Source of the DNA: Varanus komodoensis | Taxonomy: Eukaryota; Chordata; Lepidosauria; Squamata; Varanidae | Direction: 5' to 3' | NCBI RefSeq assembly: GCF_004798865.1 | Contig: NW_025336114.1 | Span: 2,542,001 to 2,606,000, forward strand | Length of the DNA stretch: 64,000 nucleotides | In this document: positions 33,546-44,141 of the stretch, piece by piece | Numbering within the stretch: position 1 is the stretch's first letter | How the letters are laid out: each line of letters starts with the position of its first letter | Notes under the pieces: model-generated | Told to the model about the DNA's origin: nothing | Seen by the model: the letters and a program-made list of their open reading frames with translations, nothing else | The model's database searches: none | Program-made: the position numbers and the translations under genes

Positions 33546-34690
33546 AGCACAGACTGAGGTTGATTTGAAATTCTTTGGTGCACTCCGCTAACCAAAATAT
33601 ATTTGCTATACAATCTACAGTGTCTCTTCCTTTTCAGATTCCAGTTTGAACATCAGGCATTTCTCATTCCATAAAGGATAACATTCTTTGTTCCAACACT
33701 TTAAGAATCACTTTGCTTGTATGGGAAATTAGTGCAATAGGCCTACAGTTGCTGCACTTCTTTACAATTCCTTCCTTGGGGATTGGAAGATAATATTGAA
33801 TGTTTCCAGCCTGCCAACCATTGTTTTCTTTTCCATATTTGTTGGCATACTCTTGTGAGGATTTGGACTGATTCGAACTCTGCAGCTTGGAATAGTTCTA
33901 TAGGTACCCTACCAACTGCTGGTGCTTTCTTCCTTTCAAGTACTTCCAGACAAGATTTCACTTCCCTTTCTAATATTGCAGGTTCTTCCTCATAGGATTC
34001 TTCTTCAAAGGAGTCTGTCATCCTTTTATCTCTTTTGTACAGTTCTTCTATATTTTTCCATCTTCTTCTATTTTATTTTATTCCAGATTGTGAACGTGCT
34101 CCCCAGAGAGGTTCGCCTGGCACCGACTTTATATTCCTTTCAGCACCAGGTAAAAACTTTTTTATTTACCCATTATTTTAAGAATTAAGGAATTTTAACT
34201 GGTTTTAATATTTACAGTCACATTTGGTTTTTGTTTTGTTTTGTGGGTAATATGTATGTTGTTTACTTATTGCTCTGCTTATTTATTGTTCTAATTATTG
34301 TATGCTGTCCTGGGACAATTTTCATGTAGGATGGGGTAGAAATATTTTTAATTAATAAATACATTTTATCCTGCCATGTTCCCCTCTTCGTCTTTCAACA
34401 TTCCTAATCTAGTTTTGAATTTCCTTTTGCTTTCTTGAATCTTCTGAAGATGTCTCTTGTTCTTTCTATTCTGTTGTTCTGTTTCTCTTTACTCTCTGTT
34501 ATAATGGTTCTTTTGTCTTTATAGGATAATGATAATCATTGATACAGGATTCTGATCCTATTTCTGTCACCTTTTCCTTTTACTTCTTACTGTCCTTAGC
34601 AATTGTGAGAGTTTCTTCCATCATCCATCTAGGCTTTTTCATTCTGTTTGCTACATAAATTGTCTTATTGCATTCTCCTCTCCTGCACTA
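33540..34690 (-). pseudogene. RTE-clade LINE, N-terminal RT region with nested L2
   Basis: Minus strand, right to left: 'MEETLTIAKD'-like block (34620-34560), then after the nested L2 MTDSFEEESYEEEPAILERE, VKSCLEVLERKKAPAVGRVP and IELFQAAEFESVQIL ending near CQQIWKRKQW (34021-33743), then an 'NYRPIALISHTSKVILKVLEQR'-like block and 'PDVQTG...KGR.T.D.IANI' (33720-33600). This is the RTE RT from its N-terminus to just before the AFDC motif. The longest open part is 92 codons. Confidence 0.75.
34085..34362 (+). mobile_element. L2-clade LINE 3' end nested in the RTE copy
   Basis: Reads NVLPREVRLAPTLYSFQHQV and KTFLF, then a 3' UTR to an (AATA) tail. The flanks attttattcc (34075-34084) and attttatcc (34363-34371) look like a target duplication with one indel. 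The RTE continues on both sides, so this insertion is the younger. Confidence 0.82.
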
Positions 34691-35404
34691 CATCCCAACA
34701 CACACCCACACACACCTTCTGTGATCCCTGGACCTAGCTGGACAAATTTGTCTGTTTTGTTTTTTCACACATTTCCATTTATTTAATCTCCAGATTTGTC
34801 CCCTATATGGATACCTTTGTGATCCTTATTAAAATGGAAATGAAAAAAAAAACCCCATCCCTACAGCAATTAAGCTAAATTAGCAGCAGTTATATACAGA
34901 GTTACTGTATGCACATTTGGCTGGCAGTAGCTTTTCGAAGTATAAGGCCTAGCTTTGCATTGTGTTAACAGTGAAGTTTGTAAGTTCAGTAGAGTGGCTT
35001 TTTTTCTTTAGACTAAGTTTAACCTTTTCTCCCAGGAATGATCCTGACTACAACTCCACCCCACTCCACTGCCCACTGCCTTTAAAAATAGAAAAAGTCT
35101 CCCATTGGCATCTAGAGAGACTTTGCTAACTTTTGTACAGGACTTTTGTAATGTGCACTTAAGCCCACAGGCAGAAAGAGGGATTCATAGCCCCAGTACC
35201 TTAAAGCTTTTAACTCAGTATGGCAGGAACTGAAGCTGGAGTAGTGTTGCCACTTATACATTGTCAAAAGAGAGAGAGAGAGAAGAGGACAACAGATAAC
35301 ACAGATCAGCATGAGATCTGTATGTACAGATGCACATTTCGAAGGCATTTGTATAATTTAAATAAGAACATGGTGCATCTCCAGATTATCATTAACCCAG
35401 ACTT
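34691..35404. other. unique DNA
   Basis: A (GA)n run lies at 35269-35284. Nothing else recognised. Confidence 0.4.
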
Positions 35405-35535
35405 CGACTAGGCATCCCCACAAGCAGAGATTGGCCTCAAATGCAGGGCTGTCCTGTGTCAAGTAGGACACAAACCACCCCAGGGATCTGCACATGGAAC
35501 ACATGTTCTGCCAATGAGCTAAAGAGCTTTCTATA
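35405..35535 (-). mobile_element. tRNA-derived SINE, head portion
   Basis: The plus strand 'ccccagggatctgcacatggaacacatgttctgccaatgagcta' is the reverse complement of the tRNA-like head of the SINE at position 36: the B-box lies near 35480-35490 and the A-box near 35513-35525. Body diverged, tail lost. Confidence 0.55.
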
Positions 35536-36532
35536 CTACCTGTGCAGGCATAACTCTTTCTCATTATCTTTTTCCCAAATTTGCTTCCTGGTTATGCTAC
35601 TTGATTTAGTAACAAAGCTAGGTGAGAGATGTTTTATGTTTATATAGGATTAGTAAATTATACAGAGTTAGACTATGCTTAGACCCATTACAGGTAACCA
35701 GGACTATCTCTTATTTATCCCACATGGTGGGGCATTTCTCATGGCAGTATTCACCTCCTCTCCTTGAATTTTCATCTGCATCTTTCAGTGATTGCATTCT
35801 TAGTACCCAACAGCATCGTTTTTAAAGAAGATTCAGATAAAAATGTTCTTCATTGCAATGACTGCAATTTCTGACCTAAATGGAGTCACTCTAAGCTGAT
35901 TGTTAAGAACAGCTAAACACTTCTCTGTTGTCACGTACTTTATTTCTGAATGTAGAGGTCCTTTCCTAATGTGTTAGAAGAAAACTGAGATATTTCACTG
36001 ATTTTTTCCTCCCCATGTTTAGGTTGCCCCAGCTCCTGTTAACCTTGAATATATTTTAGCCACTCCATTTAAAAAGTGTGGTATCAATATTTATAAAAAT
36101 GCTGAAACTGACAAAGCAAGAGGTTAATGTTTGCCAGGCAAGTGTAAATTTGATTAAAAGGAAAAGAAATAAAAAGTTATTATTGCAAAGGCCAAATACA
36201 TAGACATTCTGTGCTGAGATTACAAAGTAATGCCTATCCTTAGCCAAGATGGTCTTACTTGCTATGATCCATCATGGGGAAATGTAACTTATCTCTGCTT
36301 GGAGTAAAATTTAAAGTAAAAAATTCAGACTTCACTCCCAGGAAGCACACTGTGGAGACACACAAGGAAATGATACCAGTACAGCTTCAGATCTTCTAAT
36401 TTTTCACCTCTCTGATAGTATTTTAGACATCATCAGTGTATGCAATGTCATTGGCATTGTAATGTGAAAGGTGAATATCAAAATATAGTCCTTTAGAATA
36501 ATGTAGATTTATTTTGATTAGTGGTGGTGGTG

Positions 36533-36566
<34 letters not shown>

Positions 36567-36931
36567 CCAGTCTAAGACAATCTATTAAGAATGTCTCCTG
36601 CACAAATGACATGGAAATAAATAGGGAACTTCCACTGGAGAAGCTGGGTAAAGTCTATGTATAACACAGTGGCTAAGGCTACAATCTTCAATACATATTG
36701 TTGAAAACAGTGGAACATGCAGCTACACTGCATCATCTGTGTGTGAGAAAGCATTTGGTTCAAATCTCAGCTCAGCTGTGAATCTCTGACAATATTGGGG
36801 CTCACCTCAATTGATTAAGCCCTTCCAACCTCACCCATAATGCAGCTATAACATCAGCCTACTTTACACAGATGTTCCAAAGGTTTTTGAGGAGACCGCA
36901 TGCAGTGTGGTTTGCACATTTGAAAAGTGTT
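35536..36931. other. unique DNA with simple repeat
   Basis: A (GGT)n/(GAT)n run lies at 36521-36564. A possible MIR-like SINE scrap with 'ggttcaaatctcagctcagctgtgaa' is at about 36735-36850. No exon recognised. Confidence 0.4.
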
Positions 36932-36943
36932 ACATGGATATGA

Positions 36944-38124
36944 CTCCGTCATGGATCACTGCCTTGTTGTGGCGAAGGGGCTCGCGTAGCTCAATGAAGC
37001 TATGAGCTATGCCGTGCAGGGCCACCCAAGACGGACAGGTCATAGCAGAGACCTCTGACAAAACGTGATCCACTGGAGAAGGAAATGGCAACCCACTCCA
37101 GTATCTTTGCCATGAAAACCCCATGGACAGTACCAAAAGGCAAAAAGATAGGACGCTGGAAGATGAGCCCTTCAGGGCAGAAGGTGTCCAGTATGCTATT
37201 TGGGAAGAGCAGAGGACTAGTACTAGTAGCACCAGAAAGAATGAAGTGACTGAGTCAAAGTTGAAAGGACACTCAGTTGCAGATGTATCTGGTGGTGAAA
37301 GGAAAGTCCAATGCTATAAAGATCTATACTCCATAGGAACATGGAATGTAAGATCCATGAATCAAGGCAAGCTGGGTGTGGTCAAACAAGAGATGACAAG
37401 ACTGAACATCGACATCTTAGGAATCAGTGAACTAAAATGGACAGGAATGGGTGAATTTAATTCAGATGACCATCAGGCATACTACTGTGGGCAAGAATCC
37501 CTCAGAAGAAATGGAGTAGCCTTCATAGTCAATAAAAGACTGGGCTTCAAGATCACTGCAGACAGGGACTGCAGCCAAGAAATTAAGAGACAACTGCTCC
37601 TGGGGAGGAAAGCTATGGCAAATCTAGACAGCATACGAAAAAGCAGAGACATCACCCTAACAACAAAAGTGCGTATAGTCAAGGCTATGGTTTTCCCAGT
37701 TGCAATGTATGGTTGTGAAAGCTGGACCATAAGGAAGGCTGAGCGCCAAAGGATTGAGGCCTTTGAATTGTGGTGCTGGAGGAGACTCCTACGAGTCCCT
37801 TGGATCGCAAGGCGATCAAACCAGTCAGTCCTAGAGGAGATCAACCCTGACTGCTCTTTAGAAGGCCAGATACTGAAGATGAAACTCAAATACTTTGGCC
37901 ACCTAATGAGAAGGAAGGAACAGCCTAATGCTGGGAACAATAGATGGCAAAAGAAGGGGACGGCAGAGGATGAGGTGGTTAGATGGAGTCACTGAAGCAG
38001 TTGGTATGAGCTTAAGAGGACTCCGGGGGATGGTGGAGGACAGGAAGGCCTGGAGGAATGTGGTCCATGGGGTCGCGATGGGTCAGACACGACTTCGCGA
38101 CTAACAACAACAACAACAACAACA
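36944..38124 (+). mobile_element. BovB (RTE) LINE, internally deleted, both ends kept, 12-bp target duplication
   Basis: Flanked by acatggatatga on both sides (36932-36943 and 38125-38136). The 5' end is the BovB 5' region ('ggatcactgccttgttgtggcg', 36955 on; 'ggcaacccactccagtatc', 37087-37105) and the 3' end is the BovB tail ('gggtcagacacgacttcgcgac' followed by (TAACAA)/(CAA)n). BovB is about 3.2 kb when complete; this copy is 1.18 kb. About 2 kb, from within the endonuclease to the last quarter of ORF2, are absent, with the junction near 37535-37545. The good duplication and the low decay show a fairly recent insertion. Confidence 0.93.
37123..37995 (+). CDS. BovB ORF with in-frame internal deletion (endonuclease N-part joined to ORF2 C-part)
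   Basis: A 290-codon open frame. Residues 1-70 are the BovB leader. Residues 72-138 are the start of the AP-like endonuclease, with the catalytic-type Asn in GTWNVRSMNQ (71-80) and Glu in LGISELKW (99-106), continuing to SLRRNGVAFIVNKR (126-139). At about residue 140 the frame jumps to the end of ORF2: GFKITADRDCSQEI, LLLGRKAMANLDSI, AMYGCESWTIRKAE and LWCWRRLLRVPW (216-227), then KLKYFGHLMRRK. The rest of the endonuclease and all RT catalytic motifs, including YADD, are missing, so it cannot make reverse transcriptase. The final 25 residues (from about 267) are out of the usual BovB frame; the copy at 63.1 kb shows the normal end. Whether the fused frame is translated is unknown. Confidence 0.6.
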   Translation: MDSTKRQKDRTLEDEPFRAEGVQYAIWEEQRTSTSSTRKNEVTESKLKGHSVADVSGGERKVQCYKDLYSIGTWNVRSMNQGKLGVVKQEMTRLNIDILGISELKWTGMGEFNSDDHQAYYCGQESLRRNGVAFIVNKRLGFKITADRDCSQEIKRQLLLGRKAMANLDSIRKSRDITLTTKVRIVKAMVFPVAMYGCESWTIRKAERQRIEAFELWCWRRLLRVPWIARRSNQSVLEEINPDCSLEGQILKMKLKYFGHLMRRKEQPNAGNNRWQKKGTAEDEVVRWSH

Positions 38125-38136
38125 ACATGGATATGA

Positions 38137-38211
38137 ATTGTTAGTATTACTGTGTTTCCATTAAAAGTAAGTATTTATGGTAATTGCATGCAATTTGTAC
38201 CAATTTGTACT
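38137..38211. other. short spacer
   Basis: Unique sequence between the BovB and CR1 copies; 'caatttgtac' occurs twice in tandem at about 38189-38210. Confidence 0.4.
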
Positions 38212-39335
38212 CATAGAATCATAGAATAGCACATTTGGAAGAGTCCAATAAGACCATCAGATCCAGGTCCTTGCTCCGTGCAGGACTCCAAGTTAAACCA
38301 TCCCTAACAGATGGCTATCTATATGCATTTTTTGGGAGAGTTCATAACCTCCCTAGGTAATTGGTTCCATTGTCATTTTGTTCTAACAGTCAGAAAGCTT
38401 TTCCTGATGTTCAGCCAGAATCTGGCTTCCTGTAACATGAGCCATTATTCTATGCCATGCACTCTGGGTTGATTGAGAAGAGATTCTGACCCTCCTCTGT
38501 GTGACAGCCTTTCAAATACTTGAAGAATGCTATCATATCTCTCCTCAGCCTTCTTTTCTCAAGGCTAAAACAGGCTTAGTTCTCATAGGGGTTTGTGTCC
38601 CGTCCCCTGACCATCTTTGTCACCCTCCTTCTTCAGTGTGAACCTTTTAAAGTTTTTCTGCATCTTTCTTAAACTGTGGTACCCAGGACTAGGCACAGTA
38701 TTCAAACTGAGGCCTGACCAGAGCTGAATAGAGGAGAACCAGTAAATTTTATCATTTGGAAGTGATACTTCCATTAACGCGATGCAAAATAGCATTTGCC
38801 TTTTTTATAGCACATCACAGTGTTGAGTCATATTCAACTTGGGATCCACAACAATTCCAAGATCCTTCTCACTTGCAGTATTGAGCTAAGTAGCCTAGCT
38901 ACCCTGTAACAATGCGTTTGGTGTCTTAACTAGCTAGAAAAGCAGGGCATGTGACCCTATTAAATATCACTCCATTGTTTTTAGCCCAAATGCTCCAGCC
39001 TATCCAGATAATTTTGAATTTTGTTTCTGTCTTCTAGGATATCAGCCATGATACTGAATTTTGTGTCATTCGCGAATCTGATAAGCACTCCCTGCACTTC
39101 CTCATCCAAATCATTAACTAAAATATTGAAGAGCACTGGGCACAGGACTGAATCCTGTGGTACCTTACTGATTAGTTCTCCTTAGTTTGAGAATTTGCCA
39201 TTGATAAGCACTATTTGAATCCAGTTTTGTAGCCAACTGCAGATCCACCTCACAGTTGTTCTTTCCAGGAGGCCACGTTTACCTAGTTTGCTAACCAGGA
39301 TGCCCCACTTTGTCAAAAGTCCGCAAGGAAGGTAA
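38212..39335 (-). mobile_element. CR1 LINE, 5'-truncated, 3' region
   Basis: The plus strand begins 'tcatagaatcatagaatagc', the reverse complement of the CR1 tail (ATTCTATGATTCTATGA). It continues through the CR1 3' region: 'gaaagcttttcctgatgttcagcc', 'cctcctctgtgtgacagcctttcaaatacttga', 'cttaaactgtggtacccaggactaggcacagtattc', and, further 5' in the element, 'gatccacctcacagttgttc'. These phrases are well known from sauropsid CR1. About 1.1 kb remain of roughly 4.5 kb. It is decayed. A (GA)n run at 39345-39368 stands at its truncated end. Confidence 0.85.
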
Positions 39336-40125
39336 CCAGATCAAGAGAGAGAGAGAGAGAGAGAGAGATCAGATTAGTCTGGCAGCATTTGTTCTTGACA
39401 CTCTATGTTGGTCTCTAGTAATCACTGCATTGTTTTTAAGATGTTTCACTGACTGATTGCTTTAGGGGTGAGCAATTGCAGCTGGTTCTCCTGCCTCACT
39501 TTCCCTTTTCCATGAGTTCCAAAGATTAATCACAATAAATATTATTACTATAATTTATTAAATAAATATAATCAATAAATAATCTTTAGAATAAAAAATG
39601 CATGCTTAAAATTGTGTCTGCTATGCTTAGAGTGCAAATGTAGCTTGCAAAAAATCTAATTTTGCCCCCTTGGATTCACCATAGCTGCTACATATGCCAT
39701 TCCCCCTCCCCAGTGCACCCAAGTTCAGGGTCAGGGAAGCAGCAGCAGGCTGTAATGAAAGGGCAGCCTGCAGCCCATGTGTTGCTCACTCTCTGGAGGC
39801 CTCAGCCCTGTGCTAGATCCCACACTGTGTCCGGGAGCCCTCTGACTTCAAGGAGCAAGTTGGCACTTAGACTGGGATCAGTGAAGACCATGTACTCCAT
39901 GTTCCGCAAATGTAAGTGCTTTCTGCCACCAGCTGGTGATGGTTTATTTCCACAGAACTCTATAGGAGGCCTTCTTGGAGGACTGTGGCTGGCAATGGCT
40001 GTCAATAAGCATTCACCAATTTATATATTGTCAATCATTTTAACTGCTGCTGCTATTTTTAAGCAGGTTTTGAAATGAGCTGCTTTCTTAAAGTGGGGTT
40101 ATTGCTGGGCATGTTGTATTAAGAC
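39336..40125. other. unique DNA, possible L2 remnant
   Basis: (GA)n at 39345-39368. The 138-codon open frame at 39662-40078 has no domain I recognise, and its last part looks like AT-rich 3' UTR of an old LINE whose end ('gacttgagaaggcgctataaaaatatttaaatta') lies at 40281-40316. I do not regard it as a gene. Confidence 0.35.
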
Positions 40126-40253
40126 TTTTTGGGCACAATCTTATGCATTTTTCGACAGAAAATCTCCTACAATTCCCAACTGGGGAATTCCCAAATGCTG
40201 GCAGTTGTAAGACTTTTTCCTAAGTATATGTAGAATTGCATCCTTAAGCTGTT
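40126..40253. repeat. foldback MITE (gggaattgtagga family)
   Basis: 'gggcacaatcttatgcatttttcgac' pairs with 'cctaagtatatgtagaattgcatcc', and 'ctacaattcccaa' pairs with 'ggcagttgtaag' in the inner part. An imperfect palindrome of about 125 bp. A related copy lies at 50385-50513 and a partial one at 28.1 kb. Confidence 0.55.
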
Positions 40254-40316
40254 TTTAATGCTGATTTCTGTATCATGAACTGACTTGAGAAGGCGCTATA
40301 AAAATATTTAAATTAC

Positions 40317-40999
40317 TGATTCATAAGCTAGGGTTGTTCAAGAAATGCTGATTTAGTTCCATCTTTACCTATCTGAGCTGCAGGGAAACCCCTGCCCTGC
40401 CTCACCCCCACCCCATATAAAACCATTTCTAGGACAAAATGCCAGGAAGTGAGGCCTTGGACCTCTCCTCAATTACTATTGTTCTGGTTTCCTTTTAGCT
40501 ACTGGATAATAAGTAGCTTTCAGAGGAGCATTAAGCAGATTTGCCCTCCAGGGTTTGCATTCCAGTAGAGTGACAGTTATTTTCATAAACAGAAACTTTT
40601 TTTTAAAGGAACCCACACAATCCAAAAAAGATAGACACTGGGTAGCCAAAGTGCTTATTACAGTAGAATCTTGATCCAGACAGGAAAATAGACAGGTTTT
40701 AATGTCTTCAAATGTCACTGCATTATGATTTATATCAGTGTGCAACATATCAGGTTGTATTGTCGAGTACCAAAAAACAAGAAAAAAGAGATAGAGAAGA
40801 AAAAAGGAGGTGGAGGAGGAGAAAGCCTCCATACTAAATGGAGAATAGAACATATCATTTAAAGCTCATCGCAAAGCATATATTTTAAAAAACACAAAAC
40901 CATTACTACTACTAATAGTAATAATAATGGGACATGAAACCCAGACTTAACAAAACAAAAATAGAAAACACAGCATTTTACAGGCTTTACGTAAACATA
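40317..40999. other. unique DNA
   Basis: Contains an A/G-rich stretch at 40780-40822. No element or exon recognised. Confidence 0.4.
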
Positions 41000-41235
41000 A
41001 TGTGACAATGCAGTTTCTTTCATTCTCTGCTATGACAGTTAATTCCAGACCAGGAAAACTGTCAAAAATGTTTAGTTCTGCTTGGGTTGAGTTAATTACA
41101 GGCCCCGAGGCTGTGCTGACTTTTTCCCCCACTAATGGCACTGTGCTACAGGTAAAAATCCATTTGCAAGAATGTTTTCATAGCTACAGATCTAATTTAC
41201 TGAATATCAAATATTTATGCCATTGCAATTAAAGT
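41000..41235. promoter_or_regulatory. candidate conserved non-coding element
   Basis: Unique sequence of balanced composition between AT-rich flanks, with 'gacagttaattccagacc', 'gagttaattacaggcc' and 'ttatgccattgcaattaaag', that is, paired homeodomain-type TTAATT cores and no repeat signature. It has the look of vertebrate conserved elements, but only comparison can show that. Confidence 0.2.
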
Positions 41236-42640
41236 GACAGCATTCCTTCCCCCCCACACACATGCTCCCTCCCCCAACCAAGCAAGCTCAAGCTTTTTAA
41301 TAGAATTTATTATACAGTAAACATTTGGTGAAAAGTTTTGCTACAGCTTATAATGTGAAAGCTTTGAATATTTTATTGATTTTATTCTTTTGCTTTCCAT
41401 TCCTATAAACACTGGAACATTATGAACTTCTGTGCAGTGCATGTTGCACTGAGCCATTTGGATATTTTTATTTTGTCCAGTCACTGCCTTGCAGATGGGA
41501 AGGTACTTTATCATTGCAACCATTTTGGTGACTGAAGATAGAGAAGGACATGGAGAAGGGGATGAAATGTCAAACGGCATTTAGTGATTCAGGGAAAGAA
41601 GAGGAAAGGAAGGAGGGGGAAATAGATAGAAACAATAATGAATTGTCCACCCCACCCCACCCGCACCGCATTACAATGAAGGTGGGGAACTGAAGGCTGG
41701 ACAATTACTCACTTCACCTTCGTCCAGCAAGGGCAATGTGTGCACAGCCAGGGCATTGACGCAGATGTCTTTTAGGTAGATTGGGGATCAGGTGTGCAAA
41801 TGGAAGCTGTATACTAGAGTAGCTAAGTGGCCTAATTACAGAGGCAGTCCTCTGTTTGAAAAGCTGTCTAAGGTTTGCCCTCTCTGTGAAAGCATCCTCT
41901 GTTTGAAGGTCTGTCCAATCCAGTCCAGTTTAAAAATAAGTAATCATAGCAAGGGTAAACACAGGCCTGGAAGCTACGTACCAGTAGTTCCCCCTGGACA
42001 TTACACCACACAAATCACCAGGAGAATATCTACACTACAGCTTCCATTTATCAGGGAGTGCTGTGGCAGAATCTGATGTATTTTGACTTTTTGCTTTTAA
42101 ATGCTTTATCCAATAGGTTTTATTATTATGCATTTTAACTTTTGACTTGTAAACCACTTTTACACAAAGCGGTATATAAAATAAACACATGTGCACACAT
42201 GCACAACCTGTTCTCTTCGCATTCCTTATTCAAGTGTGATTGCTGTGCAACAAGCAGAGCTCTTGGGACTGCTGGCCTTCCCTCCCAGACTGACACAGGC
42301 AAGCCCAGTATCACTCCAGCGGTGCAGCAGAGTCACCCTGTGGCAGTGGATAATAGCAGTAATAAAAGACCATTGCGGGCAAATCTCCAGGCAGGAATGA
42401 AACTTTTTAAGTTTGATTTTGCTCTTTGAAACTAGGCAGGAGACAATGACATTTCACAATGTATTTTTTAAAAAACTGGATTCTCTTCCTTTACAACAAA
42501 GAACAACTATCCTATAGCAACAGCAATGTAGTACATAGAAGAAGAGAAGGAAGAGGTTCCCTATAGATTTGTTTTCACTGCTAAGTGAAAAACCCAACAT
42601 GCCATTCCTCAGAAACCAGAATAACATGCAGTATTTCATT
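41236..42640. other. unique DNA; one copy of a short dispersed repeat
   Basis: At 41840-41930 'cctctgtttgaaa...catcctctgtttgaaggtctgtcc' recurs in related form at 46.05 kb and, inverted, at 63.55 kb (see findings). The 42142-42429 open frame has no known domain. Confidence 0.4.
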
Positions 42641-42644
42641 TGTT

Positions 42645-42800
42645 CCCTATTTATTTATTAAATTGATTTCTATACCATCCAACAGCTGAAGCTCTCTGGG
42701 TGGTTCACAACACAGTAAAAATACAATCAAAATACACCATGTTAAAACAGTTTTAACTTTTTAACACCATGTTAAAAAGTTTGTAATACAAAATTTAAGA
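42645..42800 (-). mobile_element. LINE 3' end fragment (L2-like)
   Basis: 'atttatttattaaattgatttctataccatccaacagctgaagctctctgggtggttcacaac' is the reverse complement of an L2/CR1-like 3' end ('gtgaaccacccagagagc ... tggtatagaaa'). A near-relative stands at 53277-53400. A (CA)n run follows at 42834-42846. Confidence 0.55.
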
Positions 42801-43358
42801 CCATATTTAAAACAGATTAATATATGTGTATACACACACACACACAATAACATGAAGAAAATATGTAAATATAAAGTTCTGCACTCACTATTCCATAAGA
42901 ATTGCTGGGCTTCTTTACATGAGACTTTTAACCTGCCACTTTAACATGGCTTCTCTTTCCAGATTCTTTATGGGATTAAGATAAGGACCTTCACATGTTT
43001 ATTTTTTCCCTCTACAGCTATTAGCTACAAGCTCTTTAAAGGATGTTCTTCAAAGTTAACTGAACCACATTAGCAATGTTTTGTTTGCTGATGGCCTGAG
43101 TTCTATATTTTGCCATCTTTTTAAAAGGTAATACCAGAGGAGGTTTATAATGTGTAGTCACCATACTACTTGCTGAACCAGATAATAAGATGTCCAGTTT
43201 TACTTCTCCCATTTTTTTCCTATCAACTTTTCTGCCCTTTTTCCCACTTACCACAGAAAATCCATCAAGGTGTATAACATGGCAATTTCTTCGTAGGTGT
43301 TGAAAAGAAAATGTGCCATTGAGATGCAGTTGGAGATGTTCTTGGGGAAGCATGTTGT

Positions 43359-44097
43359 TGTTGTTAGTCGCAAAGTCATGTCGGACCCATCACAACCCCA
43401 AGGACATTACTCCAGGCCTTCCTGTCCTCCACCATCCCTCAGAGTCCACTTAAGCTCATGCCGACTGCTTCGGTGACTCCATCTAGCCACCTCATTTTCT
43501 GCCATCCCCTTCTTCTTTTGCCATCAATTGTTCCCAGCATTAGGCTCTTCTCCAGGGAGTCTTTCCCTCTCATTAGGTGGCCAAAGTATTTGAGCTTCAT
43601 CTTCAGTATCTGGCCTTCTAAAGAGCAGTCAGGGTTGATCTCCTCTCAGACTGACCGGTTTGATCACCTTAAAGTCCAAGGGAGTGTTCTCCAGCACCAC
43701 AATGCAAATTCTTTGGCTCTCAGCCTTCCTTATGGTCCCACTTTCACAGCCATGCATTGCAACTGGGAAAACCATAGCCTTGACTATGTGCCCTTTTGTT
43801 CGCAGGGTGATGTCTCTGCTTCTTAGGATGCTGTCTAGATTTGCCATAGCTTTCCTCCCCAGGAGCAAGCATCTTCTAATTTCTTGGCTGCAGTCCCCAT
43901 CTGCAGTGATTTCAGAGCCCAGGAAAATAAAATCTGTCATTACCTCCATTTCTTCCCCATCTATTTGTCAGGACATGATAGGACCGGATGCCATGATCTT
44001 AGTTTTCTTAATGTTGAGTTTCAAGCCAACTTTTGCGCTCTCCTCCTTCACCCGCATCAAGGGGCTCTTTAGTTCCTCTTCAGTTTCTGTCATTAGA
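43359..44097 (-). mobile_element. BovB LINE, 5'-truncated, with target duplication
   Basis: Flanked by aagcatgttgt on both sides (43348-43358 and 44098-44108). The plus strand starts with (TTG)n and 'agtcgcaaagtcatgtcggaccc', the reverse complement of the BovB tail. The minus frame 43949-43629 reads DFIFLGSEITADGDCSQEIR, then LLLGRKAMANLDSI and HIVKAMVFPVAMHGCES, the ORF2 C-terminal region, and more of the RT is readable, broken, up to 44097. About 740 bp of roughly 3.2 kb remain. Older than the copy at 37 kb. Confidence 0.92.
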
Positions 44098-44141
44098 AAG
44101 CATGTTGTACAATTCCAGTTTTAGAGCTAACTAATACCCTC

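Noticed and set aside
39662-40078. A 138-codon open frame as a possible gene
   Set aside because: No domain, low-complexity start, and the 3' part runs into AT-rich LINE-like sequence; no splice or promoter signals that set it apart.
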